Source: Paenibacillus sp. (GTDB lineage: Bacteria; Bacillota; Bacilli; Paenibacillales; YIM-B00363). From it: DNA of 57,625 nt. Positions 1 through 8,483 of the stretch are shown here, piece by piece. How positions within the stretch are numbered: the first letter of the stretch is position 1; each line of letters begins with the position of its first letter. The notes beneath the pieces were generated by a model, which was given only the letters and a program-made list of their open reading frames with translations, made no database searches and had not been told where the DNA came from. The stretch covers positions 1-57,625 of the forward strand of contig NZ_DASQNA010000021.1 of assembly GCF_035645195.1 (NCBI RefSeq), in the 5' to 3' direction. A program made the translations under genes and the position numbers.

Positions 1-306
1 GTTGCCGCCGTCGATGATGATGTCGCCTTGGTCGAGATGCGGCAGCAGCGATTCGATCGTCTTGTCCGTCGGCTCGCCCGCTTTGACCATGATCATGATT
101 TTGCGCGGCGTTTCGAGCGCGTTCACGAACTCTTCGACGGAGTAACAGCCGACGAGGTTTTTGCCCGCCGCTTCTTCCACGAGCTCCTTCGTCTTCTCCG
201 GCGAACGGTTGTACACCGCGACGGAGAAGCCTTTGCTTTCCATGTTAAGCGCGAGGTTCTTGCCCATGACGGCAAGACCGACGACGCCGATTTGCTGTTT
301 CGACAT
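1..306 (-). CDS. gnd: 6-phosphogluconate dehydrogenase, N-terminal part (cut by window edge)
   Basis: The visible 102 residues are the N-terminal Rossmann domain of a decarboxylating 6-phosphogluconate dehydrogenase, the pentose phosphate pathway enzyme that makes ribulose 5-phosphate and NAD(P)H. The nucleotide-binding glycine motif appears as [16 protein letters not shown] at residues 7-22. It is followed by VYNRSPEKT, and the translation reaches DGGN at the edge. The start ATG at 306 has an AAGGATG ribosome binding site just upstream. The rest of the gene lies outside the window, so catalytic residues of the C-terminal domain cannot be seen. The family assignment is secure; NAD versus NADP preference is not decidable here. 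Confidence 0.93.
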   Translation of the reverse strand, partial: MSKQQIGVVGLAVMGKNLALNMESKGFSVAVYNRSPEKTKELVEEAAGKNLVGCYSVEEFVNALETPRKIMIMVKAGEPTDKTIESLLPHLDQGDIIIDGGN

Positions 307-439
307 GTTCATCATCCTTTTTGTATGTAAATATAGTTCCTCATCCTTTGGTACATCCCCCTTATTTTACACAAATGCTCGTACAGTTCCAAGAATAACG
401 AATTTACCGGCGGTAAGACGCGGTCTGCCGAGCCAAAGC

Positions 440-477
440 AAAAAAACGGCCGGGCCGCCTTCCGGCAGCCGGGCCGC
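440..477 (-). terminator. Rho-independent terminator
   Basis: A GC-rich hairpin (GGCCCGGC...GCCCGGCC arms around GGAAG) is followed on the minus strand by a run of seven T. It sits just after the stop codon of the minus-strand gene at 503-1099 and before gnd. Confidence 0.85.
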
Positions 478-502
478 ATATTCGTTCGGGGGACGAGCCC
501 GT

Positions 503-1099
503 TTACATTTCTAATAAAAGCATTTCTTGGCGCAGCTCTTCGAGTTTCGCTCGGCACGAGTCGGCGGCGGCCCGATTGCCTTCTGCAAGCGCTTCCGCCA
601 GTAAAGCCAGCTCGTAGTCGATTTCCAGCCGCAGCGTCGGAATTCGCTCTTCCGCGCGCGTCGACCGGAACGCCTTCGCGATATCCTCGAGCGTCACGCC
701 CGAATCCCTTTGGTACACCACTTTATGCTCCACCCCGGAAATTTCCACCATGCGGATGATTTCCCCGAACATAATGTTCTCGATCACGATTTGTCGATCG
801 CGGAACCGTTTGACGACGGCATGCCCGCGAGTCGCCCCGATCATGCGCTCCATCAGCTCGACGAGCTTCTCGTCGCGGAACGAGTAATTGCCGACGAGCT
901 TGAACCGGTCGCCGACGCGCTGAAATTTCATTTTGACCAGCCTGCGTCCCGTCCGAATCGAGGCGATGAAGTGAGCTTCGTTCTCCGACCAGTACAGCGA
1001 ATACCCTTCTTGAATCAGAGACTTGATGAAGTTATGGATTGTCCGGCGATCGAATCGCAAATCCAAGTTGCAATACTCCACTTCAAAGCTTTTGTTCAC
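503..1099 (-). CDS. Conserved hypothetical protein, 198 aa
   Basis: A soluble, charged protein without signal peptide or membrane segment. The start is GTG at 1099, preceded by a strong GGGAGGGG ribosome binding site. The first 120 residues look like a mixed alpha/beta domain with alternating hydrophobic and charged positions (for example RLVKMKFQRVGDRFKLVGNY). The last 50 residues are helical and leucine/glutamate rich, suggesting a C-terminal coiled coil. It is transcribed toward gnd and ends in its own terminator. I do not recognise a catalytic motif and do not assign a function. Confidence 0.8.
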   Translation of the reverse strand: MNKSFEVEYCNLDLRFDRRTIHNFIKSLIQEGYSLYWSENEAHFIASIRTGRRLVKMKFQRVGDRFKLVGNYSFRDEKLVELMERMIGATRGHAVVKRFRDRQIVIENIMFGEIIRMVEISGVEHKVVYQRDSGVTLEDIAKAFRSTRAEERIPTLRLEIDYELALLAEALAEGNRAAADSCRAKLEELRQEMLLLEM

Positions 1100-1168
1100 G
1101 GCAATCCCCTCCCAAGCTGCTAAAGAAAGATAGTGACGGAATTTTCTGAATAATCTTTCTTTCCTTTT

Positions 1169-1197
1169 ATACTATACTGATTTGTATGAATTGGCAA
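1169..1197 (-). promoter_or_regulatory. Probable sigma-A promoter of the 503-1099 gene
   Basis: On the minus strand a -35-like TTGCCA (1192-1197) and a -10-like TAGTAT (1169-1174) are separated by 17 bases. The -10 lies about 70 bases upstream of the GTG start at 1099. Assigned by consensus only. Confidence 0.5.
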
Positions 1198-1354
1198 CTT
1201 GGTTTATGGGCCTAATTTTCGTAAAATGAAGAAATGATTTTGTCATACGCCTGCATTCGGGGGGACATCGCCATGGCACGATTCTCACTTACGGCACGTC
1301 CGCCCGACGACGCGCGGGGAGGCAACGAAGACCTACATAACGGAGGATGACCAA

Positions 1355-1975
1355 ATGAGTTTTACGGGGTTTACGCAGGAGGATTTCGATACGTTTTTGA
1401 TCGAGGGGTTAGAACAACGGATGGCTGCCATTCGGGAACGCATTCAACCGAAATTCCGCGCCGTCGCCGAGCAAGTCATCGAGGAATTGTCCGCGCGAAC
1501 CGGGCAAGACATGCACCTCCACATCGCCAAACACGCCAGACGAACGGTGAACGCCCCGGTCGACACGTGGATGGCCGTAAGTCATAACAAGCGCGGGTAC
1601 AAGCAATATCCGCATTTTCAAGTCGGCTTGTTCGACGACCAGCTGTTCATATGGCTTGCGCTTATATACGAAGTCGCGGACAAGCAGCGCATCGCGGACA
1701 CGTTGTTAGCGAACCAAAGGGACTTATACGAGCGGATTCCGGACGATTACAGCATTTCGATCGATCATATGAAGAAAGCGGCTCTTGCCAAAAATTCGCT
1801 GTCCCCGGAGGAGTTCAAGGAATTATTCGTTCGATTTAAAAATGTGAAAAGCGCGGAACTTCTGATCGGGAGAGTGTTGAAAGCGGACGATGCGGTTAAG
1901 CTTGGGGGCGGTTTGGTCGACGTGGTAAGGGACACGTTCGCGCAATTAACTCCGATTTACAAGGTTATACAGTAA
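1355..1975 (+). CDS. yktB: DUF1054 family protein (YktB-like)
   Basis: A 206-residue soluble protein matching the Firmicutes DUF1054/YktB family over its full length. Recognisable family stretches are GFTQEDFDTF near the start, MHLHIAKHARRTVNAPVDTW around residues 55-75, and KQYPHFQVGLFDDQLFIW around 85-105. No enzymatic activity is established for the family. The ATG is preceded by GGAGG at a good distance. A short possible reading frame of 25 codons (1273-1350) with its own purine-rich leader ends inside this ribosome binding site, so translational coupling is possible but unproven. Confidence 0.9.
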   Translation: MSFTGFTQEDFDTFLIEGLEQRMAAIRERIQPKFRAVAEQVIEELSARTGQDMHLHIAKHARRTVNAPVDTWMAVSHNKRGYKQYPHFQVGLFDDQLFIWLALIYEVADKQRIADTLLANQRDLYERIPDDYSISIDHMKKAALAKNSLSPEEFKELFVRFKNVKSAELLIGRVLKADDAVKLGGGLVDVVRDTFAQLTPIYKVIQ

Positions 1976-2027
1976 CTTCCGCGCCGGCGCCGGGCATTAC
2001 CGGCCATTCCGGTTGGCGGAAAACAGC

Positions 2028-2073
2028 AGACGCCTCCACGGCGGCCGGACGAATCCGGCGCCGGGAGGCGTCT
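2028..2073 (-). terminator. Long hairpin terminator
   Basis: Perfect 10-base outer arms (AGACGCCTCC / GGAGGCGTCT) enclose a second GC-rich stem. On the minus strand it is followed by GCTGTTTTCC, placing it just beyond the stop of the MFS gene at 2096-3274. It lies between convergent genes and may also stop yktB transcripts. Confidence 0.75.
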
Positions 2074-2095
2074 AACGTATGGCGGCGAATGCGAA

Positions 2096-3274
2096 TCACT
2101 TCGCCGCGGGAGCGGCCGCGATCGTGCCGCGCCTTGCCAAAAACCGCTGCAGCAGCAGCATCGCGCCGAGCGAAATGGCGGCGCCGGCGAAAAACGGCAG
2201 CGCGCTCTTCAGCTCGAACAACCCTCCGGCGACGAGCGGCCCCGCGATGCGGCCGAGGCTGTCCATCGACGAGCTGAGCCCCCCCGTTACGCCTTGGCCG
2301 GCCTGCGTCGTCTGCGTAATGAGCGACGTGACGCAAGGCCGCAGCAGCGAGTTGCCGACGGCGAACACGCTCATGAACAGCGAGGCGGTCCAGACGTCGC
2401 TCGAGAACAGCAGCAGGACGAAGCCGAGCGCCTGCACCGTCAGCCCGACGCGGATCAGCGTCGGCTCCGTGCCCGGCTTCGCGTAACGGCGAATGAAGCC
2501 CCCCTGCACGAGCGCGCCGACGATGCCGCTGACGAGGAACATGACGCCCATGTCGCGGGGCGTCGCTTCGAACCGCTCCATCTGGAAATACTGCAGCGTC
2601 GATTCAAGACCCGCGAGCGCGAACGTCAGCACGAACAGGAGCACGAACAAATACGCGATCGGCCCCTGGAACGCCGACCATCGCGACGGACGCGGGCCCG
2701 CGTCCGCCCCCCGGCGCCTCTCCGGCGGAAGCGACTCCTTCAGAACGAAAATCGCGAAGCCGAAATTGAGGAGCGCGAGCGCGGCCGCGGCGAAGAACGG
2801 CGTCGCGAGCCCGAAGCCGCTGAGCAGTCCGCCGATGCCCGGGCCGAAAATAAAGCCGAGCCCGATCGACATGCCGACGAGCCCCATGGCGCGCGTCCGC
2901 TTCTCCGGCGTCGTGATGTCCGCGACGTAGGCGACGGCGCACGACGTCGTCGCGCCCGAGAAGACGCCGCCGAGCACCCGCGATATGTACATCAGCGCGA
3001 GATTGCCCCCCGAAAGCCCGAAGACGAGGAAGCTGACGCTGAAGCCGAGCACCCCGATCGCGAGAACGGGCTTCCGCCCGATCCGGTCCGACAGCGAGCC
3101 CCACAGCGGAGAAAGCACGAACGACGCCGCAGAATATACCGCAAGCATGACGTATAAGTGAAATCGCTCCGCCCCGGAGCCGACGATCATTTCGGGCAGT
3201 ACCGGAATAATGATGCCGAACCCTAAAAACACCGTAACCAACATAATCATGATGACGCCCATCCGTCTATCCAT
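2096..3274 (-). CDS. MFS transporter, drug:H+ antiporter type
   Basis: A 392-residue major facilitator with about twelve hydrophobic segments. The first helix resembles the NorA/Bmr/TetA (DHA1) group (GFGIIIPVLPEM). The loop 2-3 signature appears as GSLSDRIGRKPVL around residues 58-70, and the antiporter-type motif of helix 5 as GLGFIFGPGIGG around 137-148. It should export small hydrophobic compounds or drugs using the proton gradient; the substrate cannot be read from sequence. GGAGG precedes the ATG. It lies 45 bases downstream of a second, unrelated MFS gene on the same strand, so the two are probably co-transcribed. Confidence 0.88.
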   Translation of the reverse strand: MDRRMGVIMIMLVTVFLGFGIIIPVLPEMIVGSGAERFHLYVMLAVYSAASFVLSPLWGSLSDRIGRKPVLAIGVLGFSVSFLVFGLSGGNLALMYISRVLGGVFSGATTSCAVAYVADITTPEKRTRAMGLVGMSIGLGFIFGPGIGGLLSGFGLATPFFAAAALALLNFGFAIFVLKESLPPERRRGADAGPRPSRWSAFQGPIAYLFVLLFVLTFALAGLESTLQYFQMERFEATPRDMGVMFLVSGIVGALVQGGFIRRYAKPGTEPTLIRVGLTVQALGFVLLLFSSDVWTASLFMSVFAVGNSLLRPCVTSLITQTTQAGQGVTGGLSSSMDSLGRIAGPLVAGGLFELKSALPFFAGAAISLGAMLLLQRFLARRGTIAAAPAAK

Positions 3275-3319
3275 GCCGATCCTCCATCGCTTCTCTCCTG
3301 TTGTCCGCGTGATACTCGT

Positions 3320-4543
3320 CTATCGTACCATATCCGTTTTTCGGAAGGAAATGAACAGATAGAGGACAAACAGCGCGGCGAGCGCCGCGCCGCTGAGCAG
3401 GAACGGCGCGCGGCGGCTCGCGTGCTCCCACGCCCAGCCGGACACGATCGGGCCGATCACGAACCCGGTGCCTTCGATCGCAAGCGCGGCGCCCCACGCG
3501 GCCCCGCGGAGATCGTCCGGAATCGCGCGGGCGACGAACGCGTTCCACGACGGGATGAGCAGCGCGTAGCCGAAGGCGACGGCGGCGACCGCCGCGTACA
3601 GCTGCGGCCGGGTGTGCACGGCCGCGAAATACGCCGTCGCCGCCGCGGCGGCCGGGACGCCGACGAGCAGCAAGGGGCGGGGGCCGAGCCGGTCGGAGAG
3701 TCTGCCCGCGACCAGCAGCAGGCCGAGCGTCGCCGCGCCGCCCGCGAGCAGCAGCGTGCTGAACTCGCCGGCGGTGAGCCCCAGCTCCTCGCGCGCGTAC
3801 AGCGTCACGACGGGCGTCAGCAGGCCGAGCGCCAGCGTCTGCAGGAACATGGCGGGCACCAGCAGCCGGCTCCCCCGCAGCCGGCGGACGGCGCAGGCGA
3901 TGCCCGAGAGCAGCCCGCGGACGCCGGCGCCGCTCGCCGGCGCCTCCTCCGCCCGCCGCGGCGCGCCGGGCGGCAGCAGCAGGGCGAGCAGCAGCGCCGC
4001 CGCGGCGAAACCGAGCAGCAGCGGGAACGCGCCCGCCATCGCCCCGCCGCCCGCCAGCCAGCCGACGGCGACCGGGCCGGCTCCCGTGCCGGCGAAGGAG
4101 GCGACATAGACGGCGGACAGCGCCGAGCCGCTGCCTTCGCGGCCCGCCGTCTCCGTCGCGCCCGCGGCGGCGCACGGCCACAGCGGCGACGTGCCCGCCC
4201 CGAGCAGCAGACAGCCGGCGAGCAGCGCCAGCGGGCCGTTCGCCGCTGCGAGCAGCGCCACCGCGAGCACGGTGACGGCGAGCCCGAGCGCCATCGGCAG
4301 CCGGTAGCCGTACCGGTCGAGCATGCGTCCGACCGGCGCGCGGCACGCGTTGTCGCCGACGTATTGCAGCGCGAATGCGAACCCGAGCGCCGAGGCCGAC
4401 AGCCCGAGCTTTCCGCTCGCGTACACGGGCAGCACCGCGACGAGCAGCGCCCCTTTCACGAACTCCACGAGCGCCATCGCGATCAGCAGCTTCATAAGGA
4501 AGCCGCTTCGTACGCGGGGCGGCGCATACCGCCGCGCCTCCAT
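3320..4543 (-). CDS. MFS transporter
   Basis: A second twelve-helix major facilitator of 407 residues. The loop 2-3 motif is present as GRMLDRYGYRLPM and a related motif as GRLSDRLGPRPLL in the second half, the usual internal duplication. I chose the ATG at 4543 because the AAGGGGGG ribosome binding site abuts an ATG at 4549 but is correctly spaced from 4543. The sequence is extremely alanine- and leucine-rich and GC-rich, producing long meaningless open frames on the other strand. It is probably first in a two-gene unit with the MFS gene at 2096-3274. Substrate unknown. Confidence 0.85.
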   Translation of the reverse strand: MEARRYAPPRVRSGFLMKLLIAMALVEFVKGALLVAVLPVYASGKLGLSASALGFAFALQYVGDNACRAPVGRMLDRYGYRLPMALGLAVTVLAVALLAAANGPLALLAGCLLLGAGTSPLWPCAAAGATETAGREGSGSALSAVYVASFAGTGAGPVAVGWLAGGGAMAGAFPLLLGFAAAALLLALLLPPGAPRRAEEAPASGAGVRGLLSGIACAVRRLRGSRLLVPAMFLQTLALGLLTPVVTLYAREELGLTAGEFSTLLLAGGAATLGLLLVAGRLSDRLGPRPLLLVGVPAAAAATAYFAAVHTRPQLYAAVAAVAFGYALLIPSWNAFVARAIPDDLRGAAWGAALAIEGTGFVIGPIVSGWAWEHASRRAPFLLSGAALAALFVLYLFISFRKTDMVR

Positions 4544-4635
4544 CGCCATCCCCCCTTTTTCCGGTCTTGGCAACACTCGTTCGTTCGGTTATTTTCGCCC
4601 GCCGGAGCCACACTATATGCGATAAAAATTCGTTC

Positions 4636-4663
4636 TTGAAACATCTCCCTTTTTTGCTATACT
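4636..4663 (+). promoter_or_regulatory. Sigma-A promoter of speA
   Basis: TTGAAA (4636-4641) and TATACT (4658-4663) with a 16-base spacer lie 50 bases upstream of the speA start. This is one of the clearest vegetative promoters in the window. Confidence 0.75.
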
Positions 4664-4712
4664 CAAATCTATTGTGCATATTTCAATTCGAACGCAGGAA
4701 GGGGCGATTCCC

Positions 4713-6185
4713 GTGGACCAAACCCGCACACCGCTGTTTGACGCGCTGCTTTCGCATGCCGCGAAAAATCCGTTGCAATTTCATATCCCCGGACATAAGA
4801 AAGGCGTCGGGATGGACCCGCAGTTTCGCTCGTTCATCGGCGACAACGCCTTATCGATCGACCTGATCAACATCGCGCCGCTCGACGATTTGCATCAGCC
4901 CTCCGGCGCCATCTTCGAAGCGCAGCGGCTCGCCGCCGAGGCGTTCGGCGCCGACCATACGTTCTTCTCCGTGCAGGGAACGAGCGGCGCCATCCAGACG
5001 ATGATCATGTCCGTCTGCGGCCCCGGCGAGAAAATCATCGTTCCGCGCAACGTGCATAAATCGGTCATGTCGGCGATCATTTTCGCGGGCGCGCGCCCCG
5101 TGTTCTTGTCGCCGGCCATGGACGAACAGCTCGGCATCGCTCACGGCGTGACGACGCGCTCCGTACGGCGGGCGCTCGAACGTCATCCCGACGCGAAGGC
5201 CGTGCTCGTCATTAACCCGACATATTTCGGCATCAGCGCGAACTTGAAGGAAATCGTCGACCTCGCCCACTCGTACGACGTGCCGGTGCTCGTCGACGAA
5301 GCGCACGGCGTACACATTCATTTCCATGAGGATCTGCCGCTGTCCGCGATGCAAGCCGGCGCCGACATGGCCGCGACGAGCGTCCACAAGCTCGGGGGCT
5401 CGCTGACGCAAAGCTCCGTGCTGAACGTCAAGGGCGACCGCGTCAATCCGAAGCGGGTGCAGGCGATCTTGTCGATGCTGACGACGACGTCCACCTCGTA
5501 TTTGCTGCTCGCCTCGCTGGACGCGGCAAGGCGCAGCCTCGCCCTGCACGGCAGGGAGATGGCCGAGCGCGCGCTCGGACTGGCGCGGCTCGCCCGCGAG
5601 AAAGTCAACGAAATTCCGGGCCTCCACTGCTTCGGCGAAGAAATTCTCGGCTCCGAAGCGACGTTCGATTACGATCCGACGAAGCTGACGATCCACGTCC
5701 GCAAGCTCGGCATTACCGGGTACGACGCAGAGAAGCGGCTGCGCGAGCGGTACAACATCGAAGTCGAAATGAGCGACATGTACAACATTCTGTGCATCGT
5801 GACGCCCGGCGACTCGGAAGAAACGATTCTAAAGCTCGTCGACGCGCTGTACGGCATCGCGACGGAACAGGCGGGCGCCGCCGAAGTGCGCAACGTCATC
5901 GTCAAGACGCCGAAAATTCCGACGCTCGCTCTTTCCCCGCGGGACGCGTTCTACGCGGAAACCGAATCGGTGCCGCTGCTCGAAGCGGACGGCCGCATCA
6001 TCGCGGAGTTCATCATGGTGTACCCGCCGGGCATTCCGATTTTGCTGCCGGGCGAAGTGATCTCGCAGGAGAACATCGAGTACATTTCGGAGCACGTCGA
6101 AATCGGTCTGCCGGTGCAAGGCCCCGAAGACAAAACGATCCGCAACGTCAAAGTCATCGTCGAAGAAAAGCCGATCTACGCATGA
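4713..6185 (+). CDS. speA: Aminotransferase-fold PLP decarboxylase, arginine decarboxylase type (SpeA)
   Basis: A 490-residue fold-type I PLP enzyme of the Orn/Lys/Arg decarboxylase group, closely resembling Bacillus SpeA, which converts arginine to agmatine for polyamine synthesis. Family blocks are FHIPGHKKG (about 23-31), DLINIAPLDDLH (about 50-61), FFSVQGTSGAIQ (84-95), VLVDEAHGVH (192-201) and SVHKLGGSLTQSS (223-235), where K226 is the expected PLP lysine. The start is GTG at 4713, with AGGAAGGGG eight bases upstream; an in-frame ATG at 4674 lacks such a site. It is monocistronic, with its own promoter and terminator. Lysine rather than arginine specificity cannot be excluded. Confidence 0.93.
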   Translation: MDQTRTPLFDALLSHAAKNPLQFHIPGHKKGVGMDPQFRSFIGDNALSIDLINIAPLDDLHQPSGAIFEAQRLAAEAFGADHTFFSVQGTSGAIQTMIMSVCGPGEKIIVPRNVHKSVMSAIIFAGARPVFLSPAMDEQLGIAHGVTTRSVRRALERHPDAKAVLVINPTYFGISANLKEIVDLAHSYDVPVLVDEAHGVHIHFHEDLPLSAMQAGADMAATSVHKLGGSLTQSSVLNVKGDRVNPKRVQAILSMLTTTSTSYLLLASLDAARRSLALHGREMAERALGLARLAREKVNEIPGLHCFGEEILGSEATFDYDPTKLTIHVRKLGITGYDAEKRLRERYNIEVEMSDMYNILCIVTPGDSEETILKLVDALYGIATEQAGAAEVRNVIVKTPKIPTLALSPRDAFYAETESVPLLEADGRIIAEFIMVYPPGIPILLPGEVISQENIEYISEHVEIGLPVQGPEDKTIRNVKVIVEEKPIYA

Positions 6186-6214
6186 TGTTTGCCCTGTACG
6201 CGCCTGAACGCGCG

Positions 6215-6250
6215 AAAAAGCCGCGCCCCTCGAACGGGGCGCGGCTTTTT
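6215..6250. terminator. Bidirectional terminator
   Basis: AAAAAGCCGCGCCCC and its exact complement GGGGCGCGGCTTTTT flank a five-base loop. The symmetric A and T tracts let it serve both speA and the convergent DUF3055 gene. Confidence 0.93.
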
Positions 6251-6265
6251 CATGGAGACTCCGCG

Positions 6266-6556
6266 TCAATATTGCTCTTTCAAGTCCAAATGAGGCAAGC
6301 GCTGGCGCAAAATGACGGCGAGGTCTTCCGCCTCCTCCGCTCCCGACAGGGAGAAAATGCGCTGCAAATGTTCCGTATTCGCCAAATCGTCGGCCGACAG
6401 GAGCGAGGATCGGCCCGTCTGCATGCATACGACCAGCGGTTTGCCGAAAAACCGGTTTGTGTAAACGATTGCGAAATCGTACCGGGCTCGTTCCGTTGCG
6501 TAACCGAAAAAGTCGACTTTCGTTTGCTCCGACTCGTCGTATAAACGGTCAAACAT
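6266..6556 (-). CDS. DUF3055 family protein
   Basis: A 96-residue soluble protein of the Firmicutes DUF3055 family, recognised by the pattern TKVDFFGYATERARYDFAIV, followed by TNRFFGKPLVV and an acidic C-terminal half with LQRIFSLSGAEEAEDL. The function is unknown. The second of two ATGs (6556) is the likely start because GGAGG directly abuts the upstream ATG at 6565 but is well spaced from 6556. It is convergent with speA and shares its terminator. Confidence 0.8.
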   Translation of the reverse strand: MFDRLYDESEQTKVDFFGYATERARYDFAIVYTNRFFGKPLVVCMQTGRSSLLSADDLANTEHLQRIFSLSGAEEAEDLAVILRQRLPHLDLKEQY

Positions 6557-6714
6557 GGCGTTCATCCTCCTTCATCCTTCTGGTCGGAATAGGCCGCTGC
6601 GCGGACGGCGCGGTAAACCCGAACCGAACGGCTGCGCGCCTCAAAGCGCGATGCCTTGTGTTTCCACTATACGAGATGCAGCGAAATCAAGCAAGCCGGA
6701 AACCTGCCGCGTCG

Positions 6715-6743
6715 TTGTCACCTTTGGATAAACCTGTTAATAT
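6715..6743 (+). promoter_or_regulatory. Sigma-A promoter of the DUF1885 gene
   Basis: TTGTCA (6715-6720) and TAATAT (6738-6743) are spaced by 17 bases and lie 37 bases upstream of the ATG at 6780. Confidence 0.65.
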
Positions 6744-6779
6744 GGAACCAACAGAACGCAAAGTAGGTGTAGCGGGCAC

Positions 6780-7199
6780 ATGAGTCAGAGCGCGTATTTA
6801 TATTTCGTGGAAGGCTCCGCCGTGACGTCCTTGACGTTGGACGAACTGAAGGAGCAGCTGAACCGGTACCGGGAACAGGTCGAGAAAACCGGGCAGCAGC
6901 TGGATTGGAATTATGCGGGCGCCGCGTTTCCGTACACGTTCGAATCGAAGCCGGAAGGCGAAGGCGTCTGGTTTTACCTGAAAGGCGTTAACGAACTGTA
7001 CAAGTACATCGTGTTCGGCGTCGGCTCCAAAGCGAAGGACGATGCGGTAACGCACTACGTGCAGGTCGTGCTGCCCGACGGCAGCACGCACGGCGACAAA
7101 GCGAAGGCCAACGAATTTTGCAAATATTTGGCCCGCCATTTGAAAGCCGAGCTGCATTTGTTTAACGGGCGCGTCATGTACTTCAATCCGCGGAAGTAA
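6780..7199 (+). CDS. DUF1885-like protein
   Basis: A 139-residue soluble protein resembling the Bacillales DUF1885 family. Characteristic stretches are SAYLYFVEGSAV at the start, VWFYLKGVNELYKYIVFGVG in the middle (a conserved aromatic strand pattern), and LPDGSTHGDKAKANEFCKYL followed by LHLFNGRVMYFNPRK at the end. No catalytic activity is established. AGGTG precedes the ATG. Single-gene unit with its own promoter, convergent with the DUF1292 gene. Confidence 0.75.
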   Translation: MSQSAYLYFVEGSAVTSLTLDELKEQLNRYREQVEKTGQQLDWNYAGAAFPYTFESKPEGEGVWFYLKGVNELYKYIVFGVGSKAKDDAVTHYVQVVLPDGSTHGDKAKANEFCKYLARHLKAELHLFNGRVMYFNPRK

Positions 7200-7221
7200 C
7201 AACGGCGCGGCCATGGAGACG

Positions 7222-7288
7222 AAAAATCCCCCCGGACGCAGCGCTCCCCCATCCTGCGATGGCTGCAAGCGCCGCGTCCGAAGGGGAT
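7222..7288 (-). terminator. Terminator of the DUF1292 gene
   Basis: On the minus strand, CCCCTTCGGACGCGGCGCT pairs with AGCGCTGCGTCCGGGGGG across a loop of about 30 bases and is followed by ATTTTTC. Confidence 0.7.
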
Positions 7289-7306
7289 GTCCCTTCGCGG
7301 CTCGCG

Positions 7307-7591
7307 TTACTCTTCTTCTTGCTCGAGCAGCTCGTTGTAAATGTCGATGACCGCGTTCCACTCGTCGTCGTCCTCGATGTTCGCCAGCACGACCTCGTCG
7401 CCGTCCTGCTCGATGCGCAGGATCAGTCCGTCCGCCTCCGCGTCGTTGCGATCGATCAGCACCACATATTCGTTCTCCGCGTAATCGAACGTGTATACGG
7501 GAACGAGCTCCCGCTCCACGCCGTTCTCGTCGGTGACGACGTATATCGCTTCTTCTTCTTCTCCGGCCGCTTCGCGGTGATTGTCCGTCAT
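7307..7591 (-). CDS. DUF1292 family acidic protein (YrzB-like)
   Basis: A 94-residue, strongly acidic protein with the DUF1292 pattern: a beta-rich core (IYVVTDENGVERELVPVYTF, then EYVVLIDRND) and a glutamate-rich C-terminus with WNAVIDIYNELL. Family function unknown. I use the internal ATG at 7591 because GGAAGGGAG lies at the right distance from it; the in-frame ATG at 7609 overlaps that site. It follows the signal-peptide protein gene at 7646-8239 by 54 bases and may be co-transcribed with it. Confidence 0.8.
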   Translation of the reverse strand: MTDNHREAAGEEEEAIYVVTDENGVERELVPVYTFDYAENEYVVLIDRNDAEADGLILRIEQDGDEVVLANIEDDDEWNAVIDIYNELLEQEEE

Positions 7592-7645
7592 GTGCCGACT
7601 CCCTTCCATGCGTTCTCTGTTGAAGTGTTGCCCGGTTCGTTCGAA

Positions 7646-8239
7646 TTATTCTTTCTTCATCGCGAGAATCGCCTTTTCGCTCAGCAGCTCGAAGTCGTTC
7701 TCTTCCGAACGTTTAATGTAAAACTTAACTTTATACTGCCCCGTCGTTTTGAAATCGATTTTGAACGGGGACGTCGTATACCAGAACATGTCGCGGTTTT
7801 CTTCGGTCATTTTGTACACTTGAGTATCCAGCGTCGCGCCGCTCGGGTCGACGACCGTCGTCTTGATCGAATGGGCTCGCGTTTTCAAATTCTCGACCTG
7901 CGCAAACACGTAAAATTCGTAAGTGCCCAGGAAAACGTTGCCGAACGGTTTCATCGCGTTCTTGTCGCCCGTAAACAGCAGCAGATGCACGTTCGGTTTA
8001 TAAATATGTACTCCGTCCCCATCCGATTTGATCAAGGCTTGCAGCGTATCGGACAATGCGCGAACCGGCAAGTATGTTCTCCCGTCGATTTGCAGGCCGC
8101 CGCCTTCCACTTCCGATCCGTTCGCGAAAACTCGCACTTTTTTCCCTTTCCACGTCTGGATCATATCCTCGGCGCCGGCCGTAGCGCCGCCCGCAAGCGA
8201 CAGGGCAAGGATGCATAGCGCAATGTTCCGGATTTTCAT
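7646..8239 (-). CDS. Secreted protein with copper-amine-oxidase-N-like (stalk) domain
   Basis: A 197-residue exported protein. Residues 1-24 are a typical signal peptide (IRNIALCILALSLAGG, ending near AGAED). Residues 30-85 show the short stalk domain seen N-terminally in copper amine oxidases and in many Paenibacillus surface proteins (VRVFANGSEV, then IDGRTYLPVRALSDTLQA). The C-terminal 110 residues form a beta-rich domain of unknown role with YEFYVFAQVEN and YKVKFYIKRSEEND. The start at 8239 has GGAGGG upstream; the frame stays open further 5' but without a start signal. Probably a wall-associated structural or binding protein; no catalytic motif. Confidence 0.8.
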   Translation of the reverse strand: MKIRNIALCILALSLAGGATAGAEDMIQTWKGKKVRVFANGSEVEGGGLQIDGRTYLPVRALSDTLQALIKSDGDGVHIYKPNVHLLLFTGDKNAMKPFGNVFLGTYEFYVFAQVENLKTRAHSIKTTVVDPSGATLDTQVYKMTEENRDMFWYTTSPFKIDFKTTGQYKVKFYIKRSEENDFELLSEKAILAMKKE

Positions 8240-8483
8240 GCGGATTCCCTCCAAAATTTCGTTGCACCCCTTTATACTCGCACGGAATGCGAGAGTTGCG
8301 GTCGAGCGCAAACTTTCTTTAGGGAGGATCCGTTTGGCAAGGGCATACAAGGAAATCAAATCCAAATAATAGCACGATTTACCTGAGTTGTAAACGATTT
8401 TTGGCGCGAACAGAATGATGTTCGTTTCCCGAAAAGAATAAGATAAGATGATTCTATTGGATATAGGGTAAAGGAAGAGAGAC

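Noticed and set aside
2294-4639. Long plus-strand frames opposite the two MFS transporters
   Set aside because: Arg/Glu-rich antisense shadows; the minus-strand frames show transmembrane helices and MFS motifs.
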